64,000 nt of DNA, taken from positions 181,135 to 245,134 of the forward strand of contig NZ_JAVKPH010000004.1 in the NCBI RefSeq assembly GCF_031432425.1, read 5' to 3'. This stretch comes from Ruixingdingia sedimenti. Lineage in GTDB: Bacteria > Pseudomonadota > Alphaproteobacteria > Rhodobacterales > Rhodobacteraceae. The position numbers and the translations under genes are program-made. The number at the start of each line of letters is the position of its first letter. The stretch's first letter is position 1. The notes beneath the pieces were generated by a model. It did not search any database and had not been told where the DNA came from. It saw only the letters and a program-made list of their open reading frames with translations. This document shows positions 59,596-64,000 of this stretch, piece by piece.

Positions 59596-61311
59596 ATGAC
59601 CGTCTTGGATAGGTTCTTCGCGGACTTTGACAGGTTTCGAGCATACGTTCATCCAAATGAGTATCATCTTTGGGTACTCGCAGAATTGGCGCATCAAAGA
59701 ACTGGGACAGATCGTGAAGCAATCCCGATATTTTCGCAGCAGCGATTTCGCCCTGGTTTTTCGGAAAGTGTAAAGGAGCTATCCAGGATTGTTGCTCCAA
59801 TCGTTGAGATGTCCGAGATTCAAATTTTGGAATTATTGGACAAGCTCATTGCCCAAAGTGCATCGAGAGGTTTCGACCTTTGGGTGCGACTCGAATCCGC
59901 GCAAAAAATTGCTGAGTTCGCAAAGGGAGCGCGTGATGTGCGCTGCTCCTTTGGTCCGTCGACGCTACCTGCGGTGCTTATTTCGTTGGCGCGCGATGGC
60001 AAGAAGGTCCGCTTCGTCTCAAAGCATCAGTTCGAGGCCGAATTGATGAATCTTATGAGTATGGTGTTTGATCTGAATGTCAAAATCATCGAGCAGGATC
60101 CGTTCCTGCGAGAAGATGGGCCTCCGGCAGATTTCGAGTTGAGCATGCCTCCGTTCAATATGCTTTACCAAGACCTGCATGATGTTCCGCAACAGATCCT
60201 GCGACGGCTTGGGTTGGACAAGGCCAAGGCCCGTGTCACAGCCGAAGTCCTGGCACTCGAAGACGCACTTGAGAACAAGGCTCGTCGCCAAGCTGTGCTG
60301 GTAGCGCCCGGAACGCTTTTCCGAAACGTAGGGGTGGAGAAGACGGCTCGAGGAGACCTGCTCTTCTCCGGTCGACTTCGTTCTGTTCTGCGAATTCCCA
60401 GTGGCATGGCCTTCGAAGGAACATCGATCACGTCCAATCTACTGATCCTGGACGACCAACACGGAGGAACCGCCTCCCTGTCACCAATCAGGTTCGTTGA
60501 TCTGCAAGATCCTCACTTTTCGAACGCCCGGGAGCGCGGGCGGTATGAAGTGCGTCCGGAGGCGTCGTGGGTTGAAGCTGTCGATGCAGCAACTGTCGCG
60601 GGCGAAGCCTGGGCTCGCGATGTCTCCATTTCTGAGATCGAAGAACGAGGCGGCGTGCTTACTCCCGACCGTTTCTTCGCAGCCGACACGGAAGATGAGG
60701 TCTCGAAGCTCTGTGCGGGAATGGAGACATTCGCTTTGTCCGACCTTGCGGAGATCATTCGTCCGGCGCCGCTTCTCAAGGACGAAGATGGGGAGTTCGT
60801 TGCACGCGAGGCGGCGGCTGCCGAGATCGATGAGAGTGGTTTCGTGGTGCAGCCCTCGAGAGCTTCGAAGCTTGGGCAAGGAGGGCTTTCCAAGGCGGTA
60901 GACCAGCGCCTTGCACCAGGCGACGTGGTCCTCGCCGTAAAAGGAACGATCGGGGCCGTCGGACTGGTTCCGGAGGATGCGCCAGCCGCGGCTTCCGGAG
61001 AGATCTGGGTGCCCGGTCAATCTCTGGTTGCTCTTCGACTCCGGAAAGGCGTCCAATTGAAGCCTGTGACCCTTTTCGAGTTCCTGTCCAGCGACGTGAT
61101 GAGGGACTACATCAAATCTCTGGCGACCGGAACCGCAGTTCAGACTCTGTCAATCAAGGACGTGAAGGCGTTGAAGATTCCCGTTCCCTCACTGTCGGAT
61201 CAATCGCAGGTCGAGGAAGCGTTCTGGGCACGGCAAAATCTCTATGCGCAGATTAGAGCTTTGCGCGAAGCTGTGGAAAACGCACGAAATGCGTGGCCTC
61301 ATCGGATTTGA
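59596..61311 (+). CDS. degenerate N6-adenine methylase fused to an HsdS-like specificity domain
   Basis: 571 residues. The N-terminal ~360 residues follow the HsdM plan but with altered catalytic motifs. Motif I, normally DPxCGxGGF, reads VRCSFGPSTLPAVL near 116. Motif IV, normally NPPF, reads LSMPPFNM near 183, with Met for Asn. VLVAPGTLFRN and VLRIPSGMAFEGTSITSNLLILD match later HsdM segments. From ~375 an HsdS-like target-recognition half follows (FALSDLAEIIRPAPLL, then LSIKDVKALKIPVPSLSDQSQVEEAFWARQ). The methylase is probably inactive and may act in DNA binding or complex assembly with the intact HsdM encoded 38 bases downstream. Base composition is less G+C-rich than the core genome. 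Confidence 0.8.
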   Translation: MTVLDRFFADFDRFRAYVHPNEYHLWVLAELAHQRTGTDREAIPIFSQQRFRPGFSESVKELSRIVAPIVEMSEIQILELLDKLIAQSASRGFDLWVRLESAQKIAEFAKGARDVRCSFGPSTLPAVLISLARDGKKVRFVSKHQFEAELMNLMSMVFDLNVKIIEQDPFLREDGPPADFELSMPPFNMLYQDLHDVPQQILRRLGLDKAKARVTAEVLALEDALENKARRQAVLVAPGTLFRNVGVEKTARGDLLFSGRLRSVLRIPSGMAFEGTSITSNLLILDDQHGGTASLSPIRFVDLQDPHFSNARERGRYEVRPEASWVEAVDAATVAGEAWARDVSISEIEERGGVLTPDRFFAADTEDEVSKLCAGMETFALSDLAEIIRPAPLLKDEDGEFVAREAAAAEIDESGFVVQPSRASKLGQGGLSKAVDQRLAPGDVVLAVKGTIGAVGLVPEDAPAAASGEIWVPGQSLVALRLRKGVQLKPVTLFEFLSSDVMRDYIKSLATGTAVQTLSIKDVKALKIPVPSLSDQSQVEEAFWARQNLYAQIRALREAVENARNAWPHRI

Positions 61312-61349
61312 TCGTCCATAATGCAATTCACGATTGAAGGGAGCTCATT

Positions 61350-62870
61350 GTGAGCATCGAGAAGACACTATTTGCAGCCGCCGATAAAATGCGCGGCGCC
61401 ATGGACCCGGGCGAATACAAGCATGTGGCCTTGGGCCTGCTTTTCCTGCGCTATGTCTCGGCTGCTTTCGAGGCAAAGCGGATCGAATTCACTAAGAACG
61501 ATCTGATCGACCTTGAGGACCCCGAAGAATACCAAGCTGAAAGCGTGTTCTGGGTGCCGGAGAAGGCGCGCTGGAACGGCCTTGCCGCCAACGCCAAGGC
61601 GCACGACATCGGCGTTCAGATCGACGACGCGATGCGCGAGATCGAGAAGGCCAACCCGACGCTGCAGGACGCCCTGCCCAAGGTCTACGGCCGCGCCAAT
61701 CTTGACCGGTCGATCGTGTCCGGGCTGATCGAGCTCTTTACCAACTTCGAGATGAAGGGCACCAGCGCCGACTTCGACCTGATCGGCCGCATCTACGAAT
61801 ACTTCATCGGTGAGTTCGCCTCATCCGAGGGCAAGCGCGGCGGCGAGTTCTACACCCCGAAATCGGTCGTCTCGATCCTGGTCGAGATGCTGGAGCCGAC
61901 CACCGGCCGCGTCTACGACCCGTGCTGCGGCACCGGCGGATTCTTCGTCCAGTCCGAGAAGTTCATCGAGGCGCATCAGGGCCGGGTCGGCGACATTGCC
62001 GTCTATGGGCAGGAACGCAACCACACCACCTTCCGCCTGGCGCGCATGAACCTGGCGATCCGCGGCATCCTGGGCGAGATCCGCTGGAACCAGGAAGGCA
62101 CGCTGAAACGCGACGCCTTTCCGGACGAGCGGTTCGACTTCATCCTTGCCAACCCGCCGTTCAATATCTCGGATTGGGACGGCGACCAGCTGCGCGAGGA
62201 CCAGCGGTGGAAGTTCGGCGCACCCCCGGTCGGGAACGCCAACTTCGCCTGGATGTCCCACATCCACCACCACCTATCGGCGAACGGGATCGCCGGGGTG
62301 GTCATGGCGAACGGGTCCATGTCATCGATGCAGTCCGGTGAGGGCGATATCCGCAAGGCGATGGTCCAGCGCGGCGCCGTGGATGCCATGGTGGCGCTGC
62401 CGGGGCAGCTATTCTTCGGCACAGGCATTCCAGCCTGCCTGTGGATCCTGGCGAAGGACAAGTCGAATGGTCAGGCGGCCGGGCGCAAGCTACGGGATCG
62501 CCGGCATGAGGTGCTGTTTATCGACGCGCGCAAGATGGGCGCGCTGATCCCGGGCAGCCGCAAGCAGAAGCAGCTTTCCGGTGACGAGATCGCAAAGATC
62601 GCGCGTGCCTATCACGCCTGGCGGGGCGAACTGGGCGAGGATGCTTATAAGGACGAGCCGGGGTTCTGCAAGTCGGCCAGCTTGGCTGATATTGAGCAGC
62701 ACAACTTCGTCCTGACCCCCGGCCGCTATGTCGGCGCGGGCGCAGCCGAGGAGGACGACGAGCCTTTCGAGGAGAAGTTCGAGCGCCTGATGGCAACACT
62801 CAGGGAACAGTTCGCCGAGGGGCGGCGGTTGGAGGCCGAGATCGAGGCGCGGCTGGGGGTGTTGGGATGA
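61350..62870 (+). CDS. hsdM: type I restriction-modification system methyltransferase subunit
   Basis: 506 residues. N-terminal HsdM helical domain (FAAADKMRGAMDPGEYKHVALGLLFLRYVS), then FYTPKSVVSILVEMLEP and motif I VYDPCCGTGGFFVQSEKF near 188, and motif IV FILANPPFNISDWDGDQ near 264. C-terminal AIPGQL-like ALPGQLFFGTGIPACLWILAKDK matches HsdM. It methylates adenine N6 as part of an M2S complex with HsdS. Both catalytic motifs are intact, unlike in the preceding fusion gene. The stop overlaps hsdS (ATGA). No hsdR is in the window; it may lie beyond the right edge. Confidence 0.95.
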   Translation: MSIEKTLFAAADKMRGAMDPGEYKHVALGLLFLRYVSAAFEAKRIEFTKNDLIDLEDPEEYQAESVFWVPEKARWNGLAANAKAHDIGVQIDDAMREIEKANPTLQDALPKVYGRANLDRSIVSGLIELFTNFEMKGTSADFDLIGRIYEYFIGEFASSEGKRGGEFYTPKSVVSILVEMLEPTTGRVYDPCCGTGGFFVQSEKFIEAHQGRVGDIAVYGQERNHTTFRLARMNLAIRGILGEIRWNQEGTLKRDAFPDERFDFILANPPFNISDWDGDQLREDQRWKFGAPPVGNANFAWMSHIHHHLSANGIAGVVMANGSMSSMQSGEGDIRKAMVQRGAVDAMVALPGQLFFGTGIPACLWILAKDKSNGQAAGRKLRDRRHEVLFIDARKMGALIPGSRKQKQLSGDEIAKIARAYHAWRGELGEDAYKDEPGFCKSASLADIEQHNFVLTPGRYVGAGAAEEDDEPFEEKFERLMATLREQFAEGRRLEAEIEARLGVLG

Positions 62871-63952
62871 ACGGTTGGTCTGAAGTTCCGTTGGAGGAAG
62901 CTCTGGACGCTCTAATTGACTATCGGGGAAAGTCTCCGATGAAGTCCGAAGCCGGAATCCCAGTGATCTCTGCAAAGGTCGTCAAGGATGGTCGAATTAT
63001 CGGTCCAATTGAGCAGATGATTGCACCGGACTACTATCACGAGTGGATGCGTCGGGGGCTTCCAAGCATTGGTGACGTGGTGATGACGACCGAAGGCCCG
63101 TTGGGGGAAGTGGCTCGCCTGAATGCAACGACCGCAAAGTATGCTTTGGGCCAGAGGGTCGTGACCCTGAGAGGGAAGCGAGATCTATTGGACAATGGTT
63201 TTCTCAAGTATCTCTTGTTGTCCGCTCCCATCCAAGAGCGCCTCCATGCGCGCGCAACGGGAAGTACAGTTGCGGGAATTAGTCAAAAATCTCTGCGTGA
63301 AATGCTGATTCCCTTGGCGCCGATTGACGAGCAACGCGAAATCGCGGCGATTCTTGGGGCGCTGGATGACAAGATCGAGGTGAACCGCAAGACGGCGGTG
63401 ACGCTGGAGGAGATGGCGCGGGCGCTCTATCGGTCTTGGTTCGTAGATTTCGACCCGGTCTGGGCCAAGCTCGAAGGCCGTGCTCCCGCCCATATGGACC
63501 CCGCCACCGCCGCCCTCTTCCCCAACAGTTTCGGAGACGACGGGCTGCCGGAGGGTTGGATCTCGGGTGTCTTGGGCGACTTGGCGAGAAACTCACGACA
63601 AGGAGCTGACCCAAGGCTCATTGCCGCCGACACACCGTACATCGGACTGGAGCACATTCCGCGCCGGTCCATCGCCATCAGCGATTGGGGAGTCGCTGAT
63701 GACGTCGGGAGCACAAAGTCTGTGATGCAGACAGGTCAGTTTCTTTTCGGCAAGCTTCGTCCCTATTTCCACAAGGTCGGACTTGTTCCCATCAATGGAA
63801 TTTGCTCGACAGATATTCTTGTCATTGAGGCCAAGAGCGACATCTGGCGTGAGTTTGTCCTGTCGGTGATCTCCTCGGTAGACTTGGTCGAGCATGTGAA
63901 TGCCGCATCGACTGGAACGCGAATGAACCGCGCCGGGTTTGCCGGAGGCTGA
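62867..63952 (+). pseudogene. hsdS: type I specificity subunit HsdS, 3' end cut off by an insertion sequence
   Basis: 361 codons, of which the last ~10 come from the inserted DNA. First target-recognition domain (SEVPLEEALDALIDYRG...), conserved repeat ISQKSLREMLIPLAPIDEQREIAAILGALDDKIEVNRKTAVTLEEMARALYRSW, then a second domain starting at LPEGWISGVLGDL. The frame leaves HsdS homology after VNAASTGTRM at about 63926: the expected second conserved repeat is missing. It reads NRAGFAGG and stops, matching the terminal inverted repeat of an IS. A half-length second domain means the specificity subunit is probably non-functional or altered. Confidence 0.85.
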
Positions 63953-64000
63953 TTTCGGTTAGTTACGCGGCCATGGCGTCAGTTTCCAGAGCGGCGTAGA
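63924..64000. mobile_element. end of an insertion sequence interrupting hsdS
   Basis: At 63924 the sequence changes to TGAACCGCGCCGGGTTTGCC, then GGAGGCT, a terminus like those of several proteobacterial IS elements (compare IS3-type ends). Inside it, reading leftwards on the minus strand, is an open frame ending in YAALETDAMAA with a TAA at 63963-63965, as at the C-terminus of a transposase. The element continues past the right edge. Family assignment and the duplicated target cannot be determined from this piece. Confidence 0.6.
63963..64000 (-). CDS. transposase, C-terminal fragment (partial)
   Basis: Only the last eleven codons are in the window: YAALETDAMAA followed by TAA. The short basic/alanine-rich tail and its position a few dozen bases inside a putative IS terminus are the evidence. 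Identity and family are unverified. Confidence 0.45.
   Translation of the reverse strand, partial: YAALETDAMAA

Overview
The window comes from a very G+C-rich alphaproteobacterium, almost certainly a member of the Rhodobacteraceae/Paracoccaceae (Rhodobacter, Paracoccus and relatives). The evidence is gene content: xdhABC joined to a BMP-type ABC transporter, short-form HisG with HisZ, B12-dependent NrdJ, a Hint_2-domain protein, TRAP and MeaB genes, type A RNase P RNA, and strongly GC-biased third codon positions. The genus cannot be fixed from the sequence alone.

Layout. 1-2.4 kb: 3' end of gatA, a lipoprotein, a peptidoglycan amidase and rnpB. 2.6-11 kb: housekeeping and metabolic genes (orphan TRAP binding protein, enoyl-CoA hydratase, rpmG, Bax-inhibitor protein, LysR regulator, quinone oxidoreductase, XRE regulator, hisN). 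11-15.6 kb: receiver protein, small membrane protein and symporter-type histidine kinase, then an orphan FliM/FliN-like gene. 15.6-16.1 kb: a nest of palindromic repeats. 16.1-18.4 kb: a minus-strand sulfide/persulfide-handling operon. 18.5-23.6 kb: DksA-like protein, a FadJ-like protein with a degenerate dehydrogenase half, and argD-argF preceded by a possible arginine-rich leader peptide. 23.9-32.8 kb: hrpB, meaB, rpmB, copper chaperone, cobB, lepA. 32.9-42.6 kb: a minus-strand purine block in which xdhA-xdhB-xdhC overlap each other and the ABC ATPase, followed by two permeases and the binding protein. 43.3-52.7 kb: dnaE, cspA and hisS-hisZ-hisG. 53-59 kb: DUF1489, a decayed CRISPR-like array, a sulfotransferase-like gene, a Hint protein and nrdJ. 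59.2-64 kb: a visibly lower-G+C defence island with a DUF4258 gene, a protein joining a degenerate N6-adenine methylase to an HsdS-like domain, hsdM, and an hsdS cut off by an insertion sequence whose end lies at the window edge.

Three things stand out. (1) A family of short palindromic intergenic repeats (about 14 copies in 64 kb) includes one copy inside the xdhB reading frame, where it adds about 31 in-frame residues. (2) A five-unit degenerate repeat array at 53580-53860 looks like a type I-C CRISPR array without nearby cas genes; its first three units are exactly 67 bases apart. (3) The type I-like restriction locus carries an extra pseudo-methylase/specificity fusion and a disrupted hsdS. 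Smaller points are the Arg-rich leader ORF before argDF, a FadJ homologue lacking its dehydrogenase catalytic residues, and a SqrR-like operator before the sulfide operon.
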